Assembly: GCA_030524745.1 (NCBI GenBank)
Contig: JAUNGC010000018.1
Span: forward strand, 1-64,000
Length of the DNA stretch: 64,000 nt
Reading direction: 5' to 3'
Source of the DNA: Eubacteriales bacterium
Lineage (GTDB): Bacteria > Bacillota > Clostridia > Lachnospirales > Lachnospiraceae
This document shows, in pieces, positions 33,526 to 42,081 of this stretch. The translations under genes were made by a program, and so were the position numbers. Every line of letters starts with the position of its first letter. Positions within the stretch are counted from its first letter, which is position 1. The notes under the pieces are model-generated. The model did no database searches, had not been told where the DNA came from, and saw nothing but the letters and a program-made list of their open reading frames with translations.

Positions 33526-35375
33526 TACCTGCTCCGGCAAAGCTGGAGAAAAGAGAAGGGGCATTTATTTTTACCTATGAGACCTGGATGAATCTGGAAC
33601 CGAATTGTTCCGGTCTGGTAACGCGGCAGGCGGGCCTGTTTAACGATGAAGTAAAAAAAATTCTGGGTTATCCGGCTATGTTAAACAGGGGCTGCGGCAG
33701 GCAGGGGGACATCGTGCTGCGGCAGGACGACCGCATGAAAGCGCAGAGTTATGTGCTGGATATCGGAGAAGACGGCGTGACGCTTGCCGGATCGGAAAGC
33801 GGTCTCTGGCATGGCATGCAGACGCTGCGGCAGATCCTGGAACAGGAAGGGGCGGTTTTGTCCGCGCTTCATATCGAAGATGCGCCGGATATTTCAAACC
33901 GCGCTTATTACTTTGACTGTGCCCGGGGGCGTGTGGCGAAGCTGGACTGGTTAAAGAAGCTGGCGGACCGCATGGCCTATTATAAAATGAATCAGTTGCA
34001 GCTTTATATCGAGCACTCCTATTTGTTCCGGGGCATGACGGAACTGTGGCGGGACGATACGCCCCTGACGGCGGCGGAGATCATGGAACTGGACCGTTAT
34101 TGTCTGGAACGGGGCATTGAACTGGTGCCTTCCCTTTCCAGCTTTGGACATTTATATAAGCTGCTCTCCACAAAGGAATATGCGCACCTGTGTGAACTGG
34201 AAGATTCCGATAAGCAGCCCTTTTCTTTGAAAGGGCGGATGCACCATCACACGATCAACGCCACCGATCCCGAAAGCCTTGCGCTGATGAAACGGATGAT
34301 CGGCGAGTATATGGAACTGTTTTCCTCCAGGCAGTTCAACATCTGCGCGGACGAGACTTTCGACCTGGGGCAGGGAAAAAGCAGGGAAGCGGTGGAAAAG
34401 CTGGGAAAAGACAGAGTTTATATCGACTATGTGAAAGAACTGGCTCAATTTCTGGTGGATAACGGCAGACGGCCGATGTTCTGGGGAGATATCATCTTAG
34501 GATTCCCGGAAATGATAAAGGAACTGCCCGAAGAGATCATTTGTTTAAACTGGGGCTATGCGTGGAATCAGAATGAGGACAACACGAAATGGATGTATGA
34601 GGCGGGCGCGACCCAGTATTGCTGCCCGGGATGCTGCGGCTGGAATCAGTTTGTGACGCTCAACTGGAATTCCTACAGCAATGTGAGCCGGCTTTGCGGC
34701 TATGCGATGAAGTACGGAGCGATCGGTATTTTGAATACGGACTGGGGCGATTTCTTACATGTGAATCATCCGGATTTTTCCAGAGTGGGCATGATTTACG
34801 GCGCGGCCTTTTCCTGGAATACGCAGATCCCTTCCTATGAAGAAATCAACCGGCAGATTTCCCGGCTGGAATACCATGACCGTTCCGAAAATCTGCTGGC
34901 GGTCGTGGCAAAAATCCAGGAGAACGTGGGATTTGAATGGGAATCTGCCTGCGTTTATCGGGAACTGATGATGGGAAATGAAGAATTTGCCCAGTGCCAC
35001 AGGGATAAAGTCATAGAGTTTCTTCCCAAAATGGAGGGCGTGGATGAGAAAAACGAACGCCTGAAAGAAATCAAACGGGAACTTTACGGTCAGATCGTTC
35101 ATCTGGATGGGGAGAAAAAAGCGCTGATCGAGCCCTATATCATTGCAACGGAAGGAATCCGGCTGTTCAATGAACTGGGGAAAGTGGTGGCGGACGCCGG
35201 CTTCGGTATGACTTTCGACGCCATGCCCGACCGCTGGAAGCTGGCGAAGGAACTGGAAACCTGGCTGTATTATTATAAGGAAATGTACAGACAGGTCAGC
35301 AAAGAGTCTGAATTGGGCCGGATCGGGGAACTGGTCTGCTGGTATGGGGATTATCTGAGAACGGAAAGACAATGA
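33516..35375 (+). CDS. GH20-type beta-N-acetylhexosaminidase
   Basis: 619 aa. An N-terminal GH20b-like alpha/beta domain (LIPAPAKLEKREGAF, then GVTLAGSESGLWHGMQTL) precedes a TIM barrel. The catalytic acid pair is Asp279-Glu280 in NICADETFDLG, the place of the GH20 'GGDE' motif. RMAYYKMNQLQLYIEHSY, LVPSLSSFGHL and GILNTDWGD follow the family. A long helical C-terminus (about 480-615) is extra. It should release terminal beta-GlcNAc/GalNAc. No signal peptide. It overlaps the GH3 gene by 10 bases, so co-translated. Confidence 0.8.
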   Translation: MYLIPAPAKLEKREGAFIFTYETWMNLEPNCSGLVTRQAGLFNDEVKKILGYPAMLNRGCGRQGDIVLRQDDRMKAQSYVLDIGEDGVTLAGSESGLWHGMQTLRQILEQEGAVLSALHIEDAPDISNRAYYFDCARGRVAKLDWLKKLADRMAYYKMNQLQLYIEHSYLFRGMTELWRDDTPLTAAEIMELDRYCLERGIELVPSLSSFGHLYKLLSTKEYAHLCELEDSDKQPFSLKGRMHHHTINATDPESLALMKRMIGEYMELFSSRQFNICADETFDLGQGKSREAVEKLGKDRVYIDYVKELAQFLVDNGRRPMFWGDIILGFPEMIKELPEEIICLNWGYAWNQNEDNTKWMYEAGATQYCCPGCCGWNQFVTLNWNSYSNVSRLCGYAMKYGAIGILNTDWGDFLHVNHPDFSRVGMIYGAAFSWNTQIPSYEEINRQISRLEYHDRSENLLAVVAKIQENVGFEWESACVYRELMMGNEEFAQCHRDKVIEFLPKMEGVDEKNERLKEIKRELYGQIVHLDGEKKALIEPYIIATEGIRLFNELGKVVADAGFGMTFDAMPDRWKLAKELETWLYYYKEMYRQVSKESELGRIGELVCWYGDYLRTERQ

Positions 35376-35472
35376 TTCAGCGTTGTTTTCGGAAGATTTT
35401 TGTCGGCAGCAGGGACATTTGTCCGGTATTTTCCGGATATAGGAATCATAAAGAAACAGGAGGTAAAATAGC

Positions 35473-36480
35473 GTGAAAAAGAAAATGATAGGCAGAGCAG
35501 GAATATGCAGATGGCTGTGTGCTTTTCTGATGGGAGTGTTGGTGATGGCCGGAAGTAAATCGCTTACGGCACAGGCGTTCGAGTATGATTATAAGGCGGA
35601 GGACGTATCGGTAGGAATGCAGCTTTTTCCCAACGAAATATTTCTGGTGCAGGCGGAGAACAATTTAGATGTGCTGTGTATCTGTCTGGATGAGGACGGA
35701 AATGAGTTGGAGCGGTTTTCGTCTTGTCTGAATAACTTCACAATGCTCGTGCGGACCTATAAAAAGGATTTGCCGGAAGGTAAGGAGTTCAAATATTGGG
35801 TGGTTACCCAAAGCGACTATAGCGATACCGCATGGACGCTCAAATACCAGGCTGTGCTGGGAGATATAACAGAGAAGACGGAGACGGCGGCGCCTGCGCC
35901 TGCGCCCTCAATCAGCCCGGAAGAGGCTTATCTGAAACAGTGGCAGGCATGGATAAAGGATGTCAGAAGCTATCTGCCTACGCTGACACTTCCCAACGGA
36001 AGTAAAGAGAGTTCCGTTGTGCCCACGCTCAATATGTGCATAGACGGAACAGGATTTATTGTACCCGGCCCCATTGAAAACACGGAGAGCGCTTTTGAAA
36101 AGACGAGCGCAGGAAATCAGATTGTGGTGACGGTCTGGAACAGCGCCTGCGGCAATGAGATGAAGGCATCGATGGATCTTCTTGCGGCCGGAGCGGGCGG
36201 AACGGTAAAAGCGATTTATGAAGTGTCAGCAATGGAACGCACCAAGGCTGACTATAGCCTGGTGAGAGAGATTGAAAAGGTTTCGCAGCCTGTGGAATAC
36301 CGGATCTGGCCGGCGCAGGAGATCAGAGAAGCGGCAGCGCAGGGGCGCACAGTGATGGTGTTTCAGTATGTGCCTGGGGATAAGAATTTTGTTCAGGTAG
36401 ATGCTGCCATACTTTCCGGCGGTCTGCTGTCTGTTTGGACGAACTATCCCACCGGCATATTTGCGGTGGTTGTGGTCTGA
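35473..36480 (+). CDS. Secreted protein of unknown function
   Basis: 335 aa from GTG 35473 behind CAGGAGG. Signal peptide with a hydrophobic core (about 13-28) and a likely cleavage after AQA (about 36). The mature protein has a beta-rich N-terminal part, a Pro/Ala hinge (AAPAPAPS, about 138-146), and a C-terminal half beginning YLKQWQAWIKDVRSYLPTL. No catalytic motif recognised. It sits between the cytoplasmic glycosidases and could be an extracellular partner of them, or merely a neighbour. Confidence 0.65.
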   Translation: MKKKMIGRAGICRWLCAFLMGVLVMAGSKSLTAQAFEYDYKAEDVSVGMQLFPNEIFLVQAENNLDVLCICLDEDGNELERFSSCLNNFTMLVRTYKKDLPEGKEFKYWVVTQSDYSDTAWTLKYQAVLGDITEKTETAAPAPAPSISPEEAYLKQWQAWIKDVRSYLPTLTLPNGSKESSVVPTLNMCIDGTGFIVPGPIENTESAFEKTSAGNQIVVTVWNSACGNEMKASMDLLAAGAGGTVKAIYEVSAMERTKADYSLVREIEKVSQPVEYRIWPAQEIREAAAQGRTVMVFQYVPGDKNFVQVDAAILSGGLLSVWTNYPTGIFAVVVV

Positions 36481-36533
36481 CCTTGGATAAAATAGAATGC
36501 CTCTGACAGCAGCAGGTTTGGGCGAGGGGCGTC

Positions 36534-36549
36534 TGCCGCCCGGGCGGCA
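36534..36549 (+). repeat. 16-bp perfect palindrome before the GH2 gene
   Basis: TGCCGCCC followed directly by GGGCGGCA. It cannot form an RNA hairpin with a normal loop unless its centre opens, so a protein-binding site is possible. Confidence 0.5.
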
Positions 36550-36578
36550 AGGATAGGGAGAAAATAAGGGGGAAAAAG

Positions 36579-39116
36579 ATGAAAAAGCAGTTTTTACGGG
36601 AAAACTGGGAAATGCGTCAGGTGGGAAAGGAAGCCTTTCTGACGGCAAAAGTGCCGGGGAGCGTATACGGCGATCTGCTGGCGAACAGGGAAATGGAGGA
36701 TCCCTTCTGGAAGGACAATGAAATCGAAGCCTGCGCGCTCATGGAGAAAGACTATGAGTACGTGGAACGCTTTGACTGCGAAGAAGGGATTCTGGACAGC
36801 GACCGGGTGGTGCTGCGTTTCGACGGCCTGGATACGGTGGCGGACGTCAGCTTAAACGGCGTGCATCTGGGCAGTCCTTTGAACATGCATCGCATCTGGG
36901 AATATGATGTGAAGGAAATTTTGCAGGAGAGCGGAAACGAACTGCAGGTCGTCCTGCATTCTCCGAACAAATGGATCCGGGAAGCGTTTCAGAAGTGCCG
37001 GACGATGGGTAACGACGATACCTTTGAAGGGTTTATGCATCTGAGAAAAGCCCATTATATGTTCGGCTGGGACTGGGGCGCGCATCTGCCGGACGCGGGC
37101 ATTTTCCGCCCGGTTTCGCTGTTGGGCATCGACGGCGGAAGAATCGACAGCGTATATATCACGCAGGAGCATGAGCGCACGGGAGAACTGGAGGAAGGAA
37201 CGGTCCGTCCGGTTGTAAAGTCCGTAACCCTCACCTTTAAAGTCATGGAAGAAACGGCCGGCGCCGCAGGCGGCGGGCCGAAGCTGACGGACGTGACCGG
37301 CGGCAGGGTGTGTGAACGCTGCGGAGGGCGCATAAGCTATACGGTTGCGGTCACGGCGCCCGATGGTACGGTGGAGGTTCGGGAGGATTCTCCCGAGACG
37401 ATCCGGATTGAAAATCCGAAACTCTGGTGGCCCAACGGTTACGGGGAGCAGAATCTTTACGGCATCAGGGTGACGCTGTTTTTGGACGGCAAAGAAATTG
37501 ACAGTTGGGAGAGGCGGATCGGTCTGCGCACCATGACCATGCACCGGGAGAAGGATGAATGGGGCGAGTGTTTTGCCCATGAAGTGAACGGTGTGACGGT
37601 CTTTGCCATGGGTGCGGATTACATTCCGGAAGACAATCTGCTGGGCAGGGTGACGCCTGAAACGACCAGAACTCTGCTGGAAAAGGCGAAGTTTGCAAAT
37701 TACAATTCCATCCGGGTATGGGGCGGCGGCTATTATCCTTCGGACTGGTTTTATGATATTTGTGACGAAATGGGTTTCATGGTATGGCAGGATTTCATGT
37801 TCGCCTGCTCCGTCTATGAGTTGACGCCTGAATTTGAAGCGAATATCCGGCAGGAATTCATCGAGAACGTGAAGCGGATCCGTCATCATGCGTCCCTGGG
37901 ACTGTGGTGCGGCAACAATGAGATGGAAATGTTTGTGGGCAATCACAATGAATGGGTGACAAAGCACAGCGAAGTGCGGGATTACCTGTTCATGTATGAG
38001 CGTATCATACCGGAAATTCTGCGCGAATATGATCCCCAGACCTTCTACTGGCCGGCAAGCCCGTCCTCCGGCGGAAGCTTTGACTTCCCCAACGATCCCA
38101 ACCGGGGCGACCAGCACTATTGGGAAGTGTGGCATGGCAACAAGCCCTTTGCCGAGTACCGGAAATATTTCTTCCGTTACGCTTCCGAATTCGGATTTCA
38201 GGCGTTCCCGGCGGTCAAAACGATCGAAACCTTTACGGATGATCCGGCGGATATGAATCCTTTCTCCTATGTGATGGAGAAGCATGAAAGACAGTATGGC
38301 GCCTGCGGCAAGATCATGGGCTACATGCAGCAGACCTATAAATATCCCAACAGCTTTCCGACTTTCGTGTATGCTTCCCAGCTTTTGCAGGCGGACGGCA
38401 TCCGCTACGGCGTGGAGCATTTCAGACGCAACCGGGGGCGCTGCATGGGTGCGGTGTACTGGCAGTTCAATGACTGCTGGCCGGTCATTTCCTGGGCGTC
38501 GGTGGACTACAGCGGCAGGATGAAGGCGCTGCATTATTATGCGAAACGATTCTTTGCGCCCATCATGCTTTCCTGTGAGGAACACGGCATGATGGATGTG
38601 GAAGCCAATATGAACCGGGAGCACTTTGAAGATCTGGAGAAGTCCATCCGGTTAAATGCGACGAATGAAACTGTGGAGGACGTAGATGTGACGGTGCGCT
38701 GGGCGCTGCGCAATCCGAAGGCCGAAATCCTTGACGGCGGGGAAGAAATGCTGCACGTTCCCGCGCTGACAAGCAGGTGGCTGGATAAGAAGGATTTTCC
38801 GGAGGTGGACATTTTCTCCCATTATGTGAGTTATGAACTGGAAAAGGACGGGGAAGTGATTTCTTCCGGAACCGTGAATTTCTCCTATCCGAAATATTTT
38901 AAATATGAGGATCCCTGTCTCACCTGCCGCATGGAAGGCGATGAAATTGTGGTATCTGCAGCCGCCTATGCAAAGAGCGTGGAAATCCAGAATGAGAACG
39001 AGGATCTTGTTCTGTCCGACAATTATTTCGATCTGAACGCGGAGGAAAAACGCGTGAGGATTTTGTCCGGCAGCACGGAAAACCTAAGACTCAGAAGCGT
39101 GTATGATATCAAATAA
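36579..39116 (+). CDS. GH2 beta-mannosidase
   Basis: 845 aa. Jelly-roll N-terminal domain (LRENWEMRQVG, KVPGSVYGDLLANREMEDPF), an Ig-like domain, then a TIM barrel with the acid/base Glu448 in WCGNNEMEMF and nucleophile Glu537 in YASEFGFQAFP. NIRQEFIENVKRIRHHASLG and YWQFNDCWPVISW are typical of beta-mannosidases. It should cleave the beta-1,4-mannose of the N-glycan core (Man-beta-GlcNAc). No signal peptide. GGGGG precedes the start. Together with GH125 and GH20 it forms a set suited to N-glycan breakdown. Confidence 0.93.
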   Translation: MKKQFLRENWEMRQVGKEAFLTAKVPGSVYGDLLANREMEDPFWKDNEIEACALMEKDYEYVERFDCEEGILDSDRVVLRFDGLDTVADVSLNGVHLGSPLNMHRIWEYDVKEILQESGNELQVVLHSPNKWIREAFQKCRTMGNDDTFEGFMHLRKAHYMFGWDWGAHLPDAGIFRPVSLLGIDGGRIDSVYITQEHERTGELEEGTVRPVVKSVTLTFKVMEETAGAAGGGPKLTDVTGGRVCERCGGRISYTVAVTAPDGTVEVREDSPETIRIENPKLWWPNGYGEQNLYGIRVTLFLDGKEIDSWERRIGLRTMTMHREKDEWGECFAHEVNGVTVFAMGADYIPEDNLLGRVTPETTRTLLEKAKFANYNSIRVWGGGYYPSDWFYDICDEMGFMVWQDFMFACSVYELTPEFEANIRQEFIENVKRIRHHASLGLWCGNNEMEMFVGNHNEWVTKHSEVRDYLFMYERIIPEILREYDPQTFYWPASPSSGGSFDFPNDPNRGDQHYWEVWHGNKPFAEYRKYFFRYASEFGFQAFPAVKTIETFTDDPADMNPFSYVMEKHERQYGACGKIMGYMQQTYKYPNSFPTFVYASQLLQADGIRYGVEHFRRNRGRCMGAVYWQFNDCWPVISWASVDYSGRMKALHYYAKRFFAPIMLSCEEHGMMDVEANMNREHFEDLEKSIRLNATNETVEDVDVTVRWALRNPKAEILDGGEEMLHVPALTSRWLDKKDFPEVDIFSHYVSYELEKDGEVISSGTVNFSYPKYFKYEDPCLTCRMEGDEIVVSAAAYAKSVEIQNENEDLVLSDNYFDLNAEEKRVRILSGSTENLRLRSVYDIK

Positions 39117-39145
39117 ATATAACGTCAGGTAAGTGAAAAAGAATA

Positions 39146-39199
39146 TGCGCCCGCCGGGGCGCACGAAGACGCCGCGAAGAGAAAGACTTTGCGGCGTCT
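39146..39199 (+). terminator. Two stem-loops after the GH2 gene
   Basis: TGCGCCC/GGGCGCA (39146-39163) and AGACGCCGC/GCGGCGTCT (39167-39199) are both perfect. The second is followed by GACTTTTGG. They lie between convergent genes. Confidence 0.7.
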
Positions 39200-39227
39200 G
39201 ACTTTTGGATAAGATTTTTTGCGTGCA

Positions 39228-39689
39228 TCATAGCGTTGTTCTTTGACGTACCTTATCGTTCATCTGCTCGATGCGTTTTTTCATGCGCCAGAACTGTACG
39301 ATCCAGATAAAGAGGTAGATTCCGAAAAAAATGCCGAAGTACAGGAAAACCCCGGTCAGATTATGGGGCATCCAGCGCATGAAGTATGCGATCGTAAAGA
39401 TTGCAACTGAGCAGACAACCAGATGGACGACGGTCATTTTCAAAAGACTCCAGTTCTCCATTTCCCAGATCGCGGAAGCCCCGCCGCAGGCTGCGCCGTA
39501 GAGTAGCGAGCAGACCGCCTGTATGAGAACCGCGTTCATCTCTGTTCCGAAATCGGAAATCAATCCGGGTTCAATGGCATAATAGTGACCGTCGTTCACG
39601 ATAAGCGAAACCGCAATGGTAATCGCATAGCTGATTGCCAGGCCGACCGGTGCGCCAAACAGGCACCGCATTAAAATTTTCTTTTTCAT
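39228..39689 (-). CDS. DUF3021 family membrane protein
   Basis: 153 aa with four membrane helices (CLFGAPVGLAISYAITIAVSL, then VLIQAVCSLLYGAACGG, a third near 85-105 and a fourth near 113-135) and a short charged tail. It matches the DUF3021 pattern, which is commonly encoded next to a LytTR DNA-binding protein, as here: it begins 10 bases after the lytTR stop. Such membrane partners usually hold back the LytTR regulator (family knowledge, not shown here). Confidence 0.82.
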   Translation of the reverse strand: MKKKILMRCLFGAPVGLAISYAITIAVSLIVNDGHYYAIEPGLISDFGTEMNAVLIQAVCSLLYGAACGGASAIWEMENWSLLKMTVVHLVVCSVAIFTIAYFMRWMPHNLTGVFLYFGIFFGIYLFIWIVQFWRMKKRIEQMNDKVRQRTTL

Positions 39690-39699
39690 AAAACTCCTT

Positions 39700-40140
39700 T
39701 CATATTCCTAAAACCTGTTTGATTTTTGGGACATATCGTCTTGAAACATAGGCTACGCTTCCGTCCGAAAGGGAAACGCAGATAGTTCCGGTGAAACTCA
39801 GATCAAAATTTGTGACCTTTTTTAAATTGATGATTTCGGAATTGGAAATGCGGACGAAGCTGTTTTTATCGAGCCGCTCTTCCAGTTCGTACAAACGCAG
39901 CCGAAGCATATATTCTCCGTCTTGAGTCGCGGCAAAAACCTTGCCGGCAGCGGCATAAATCCGGACAATGCGCTGCTGCTCCAGAATTTTGAGCGTATCG
40001 TCCCGGAATCCGGCCAATGTCATCGGCGCGTCAAGAGACAGCTTTTTGAAGATCAGATTCACTTCGTCCGTGATTTTGTCGGTCAGGATGAGGATTTTCG
40101 GTTCGGCGCAGGTTTCGTCGATTTTAATTTCAATTTTCAA
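39700..40140 (-). CDS. LytTR-domain DNA-binding regulator
   Basis: 146 aa from TTG 40140, behind AAGGTGAT. The open frame continues to 40485 but that part is the antisense of a large hairpin and is upstream of the promoter. The N-terminal half (KILILTDKITDEVNLIF) is a short beta/alpha domain. The C-terminal LytTR domain has LYELEERLDKNSFVRISNSEIINLKKV and YVSRRYVPKIKQVLG. No receiver domain. It forms a pair with the DUF3021 gene and probably regulates its own operon. Confidence 0.85.
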   Translation of the reverse strand: MKIEIKIDETCAEPKILILTDKITDEVNLIFKKLSLDAPMTLAGFRDDTLKILEQQRIVRIYAAAGKVFAATQDGEYMLRLRLYELEERLDKNSFVRISNSEIINLKKVTNFDLSFTGTICVSLSDGSVAYVSRRYVPKIKQVLGI

Positions 40141-40165
40141 TGGATCACCTTCTTGTTGTGAGTAA

Positions 40166-40194
40166 AGTATAGAAAATATGCGCTGCTTTATCAA
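40166..40194 (-). promoter_or_regulatory. lytTR operon promoter
   Basis: On the minus strand TTGATA (40194-40189), 17 bases, TATACT (40171-40166). The transcript begins near 40159, downstream of the large palindrome, so the palindrome is not in this leader. Confidence 0.7.
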
Positions 40195-40251
40195 TCGATT
40201 TCGGACGGTCGGTCGATTCCGGAGAATAAGTGGTACGGGGCGGTGAAACAA

Positions 40252-40457
40252 CCCGGCGTCAGCCTGCGGCCCGTGTGCATGTTCTCCCCGGGCGGCGCAT
40301 CTATCCTTCCCGGACACGCTCCCGCTCGGGAAACGCGTAGCAGTACATAGGGCGGCAAAGGACGCCGCCCAAGTGCTGACGCGTTTCCAACGGTCCGGAG
40401 AAGGATAGATGCGCCGCCCGGGGAGAACATGCACACGGGCCGCAGGCCGACGCCGGG
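40252..40457. repeat. Giant near-perfect palindrome (about 206 bp)
   Basis: The arms 40252-40309 and 40400-40457 (58 bases each) are complementary at 57 positions. Inside, CCGGAC pairs with GTCCGG (40310-40315 and 40393-40398), GGAAACGCGT with ACGCGTTTCC (40329-40338 and 40379-40388) and GGGCGGC with GCCGCCC (40350-40356 and 40364-40370) around an AAAGGAC loop. GC-rich, no coding frame I can support, located between two divergent promoters. It could be a miniature inverted-repeat element, a cruciform site or an independent structured RNA. Confidence 0.9.
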
Positions 40458-40474
40458 ATGCTCCGACGATCCTG

Positions 40475-40500
40475 ATAAACAGCATACATAAACAGCATAC
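40475..40500 (+). repeat. 13-bp tandem repeat
   Basis: ATAAACAGCATAC occurs twice in direct succession just upstream of the yfcC promoter. Confidence 0.85.
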
Positions 40501-40506
40501 AGGCGG

Positions 40507-40535
40507 TTGAAAAAAGGCGGGCAGGGTTGTATACT
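40507..40535 (+). promoter_or_regulatory. Promoter of the YfcC-family gene
   Basis: TTGAAA at 40507-40512, 17 bases, TATACT at 40530-40535. Transcription from near 40542 supports the start codon at 40617 rather than 40554. Confidence 0.75.
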
Positions 40536-40616
40536 CTAAGGAAATAAAAGTGCATGCGGAGTGCGGATCAGGTCTGTATCCGGATCATAAGGAGAAAGGC
40601 GAAAGGTAAGGGGAAT

Positions 40617-42071
40617 ATGACTGCAAAAGAGCGACAGGGAGAAAAACAGGAGCAGAATCAGGTGAAAGGATTTGGGATCAGTGTGCGTTCCTTTTTGACG
40701 GCGCTCGTCATGCTGTTTGGGCTGATGGTGCTGACCTGGGTGCTCACCTTTTTCATCCCGGGTGGGGAATTCCAACGCGTCTATGCGGATGGGAAAGAAC
40801 AGGTGCTAGCCGGAACTTTTGCATATGTGCAGGGACATCTTCCCTTCTGGAAGTGGCTCCTTTCTCCGGTTTTGGTGCTGGGCGCTGACGGCGGCGGTAC
40901 CATGATTGCAATTATCGTTTTCCTGCTCGTGATCGGCGGCATTTTTCACTGTATGGACAAAAGCGGAATGATGTATTATATGCTGCTGGCGATCAGCCAC
41001 AGATATGAGAAAAAGAAATATCAGATGCTGATGGTCATTGTGCTGTTTTTTATGTGCATGGGAAGCTTTGTGGGCTCCTTTGAGGAGAGCGTGCCGCTGG
41101 TGCCGATTGTTGTGGGACTGGCCGTTTCCATGGGATGGGATGCGCTTGTGGGACTTGGCATGAGTCTTCTTGCCATCGGCTGCGGATTTGCAACCGGTAT
41201 CTGCAATCCTTTTACGGTGGGCGTGGCCCAGCAGCTTGCGGGCCTGCCGATGTTTTCGGGCGCAGCGCTGCGCATTTTCTCCTTTGTGGTCATTTATCTG
41301 TGCCTGACCGCTTTTCTGATCCGCTACGCAAAGAAAGTGGAAGCGCATCCGGAAAAATCCGCTTTGTATGGAAAGGAAATTTCCAATGCCTATGGAAATG
41401 TGATGCGGGATACGTTTGAGAAGGATGCCGATAAGGCGAAGGGGCTCAGGAGATTTTGCCTGATTCTGGGCGGCGGAATCGTGTTGATCTTTGCGTCCGG
41501 CTTTCTTTCCTTTTTACAGGGAATTATCATGCCGCTGATCGCGGTGCTGTTTCTGGCGGCAGGACTGTCGGCGGTGCGGGCCTGCAGGATGGACTGGGGA
41601 CAGATCGGGCGTTACTTTAAAGACGGCGCGGTGAGCCTGCTTCCGGCAATTCTGCTGATTTTAATGGCGGGCAGCGTGAAATATACGCTGACAGAAGCGA
41701 AGATTCTGGATACGATTCTCTATGAAGCCTCCGGATTCATTGAAAAAATGCCGGGCGGCACGGCTGTGCTGCTTTTATATGCCTTTGTTCTGGCGATGAA
41801 TTTCTTCATCGCCTCCGGTTCGGCAAAAGCGTTTCTGATGATGCCGCTGATTACGCCGATCACGGATTTCTGTCAGGTCTCCCGTCAACTGGGCGTGTTG
41901 GCCTTTGCGTTTGGCGACGGCTTTTCCAACGTGTTTTACTTTACCAATCCGGTGCTTTTGATTGCGCTGGGACTGGTGGGAGTCGGCTATGGAACCTGGG
42001 CGAAGTGGAGCGCGAAAATTCAGGTGGTGATTCTGGCGGTGACAAGTCTGATCCTGCTGGCGGCAGCGTAA
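40617..42071 (+). CDS. YfcC family (DcuC-type) transporter
   Basis: About 484 aa from ATG 40617 with AAGGGG just upstream. A dozen hydrophobic segments with the C4-dicarboxylate anaerobic-carrier (PF03606) landmarks: LTWVLTFFIPGGEFQR near the N-terminus, GGIFHCMDKSGMM, CMGSFVGSFEESVPLVPI, GFATGICNPFTVGVAQ and FFIASGSAKAFLMMPL. The family carries dicarboxylates, arginine/ornithine or peptides; no substrate can be set here. It is convergent with the SDR gene, with only 10 bases between the stops. Confidence 0.85.
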   Translation: MTAKERQGEKQEQNQVKGFGISVRSFLTALVMLFGLMVLTWVLTFFIPGGEFQRVYADGKEQVLAGTFAYVQGHLPFWKWLLSPVLVLGADGGGTMIAIIVFLLVIGGIFHCMDKSGMMYYMLLAISHRYEKKKYQMLMVIVLFFMCMGSFVGSFEESVPLVPIVVGLAVSMGWDALVGLGMSLLAIGCGFATGICNPFTVGVAQQLAGLPMFSGAALRIFSFVVIYLCLTAFLIRYAKKVEAHPEKSALYGKEISNAYGNVMRDTFEKDADKAKGLRRFCLILGGGIVLIFASGFLSFLQGIIMPLIAVLFLAAGLSAVRACRMDWGQIGRYFKDGAVSLLPAILLILMAGSVKYTLTEAKILDTILYEASGFIEKMPGGTAVLLLYAFVLAMNFFIASGSAKAFLMMPLITPITDFCQVSRQLGVLAFAFGDGFSNVFYFTNPVLLIALGLVGVGYGTWAKWSAKIQVVILAVTSLILLAAA

Positions 42072-42081
42072 AGCTTCCGGT

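Noticed and set aside
36852-38624. 590-codon minus-strand frame inside the beta-mannosidase gene
   Set aside because: Shadow of the GH2 gene; no ribosome binding site and no recognisable motif.
40141-40485. N-terminal extension of the lytTR frame
   Set aside because: It translates one arm of the giant palindrome, is basic and low-complexity, and lies upstream of the lytTR promoter. TTG 40140 has its own AAGGTGAT.
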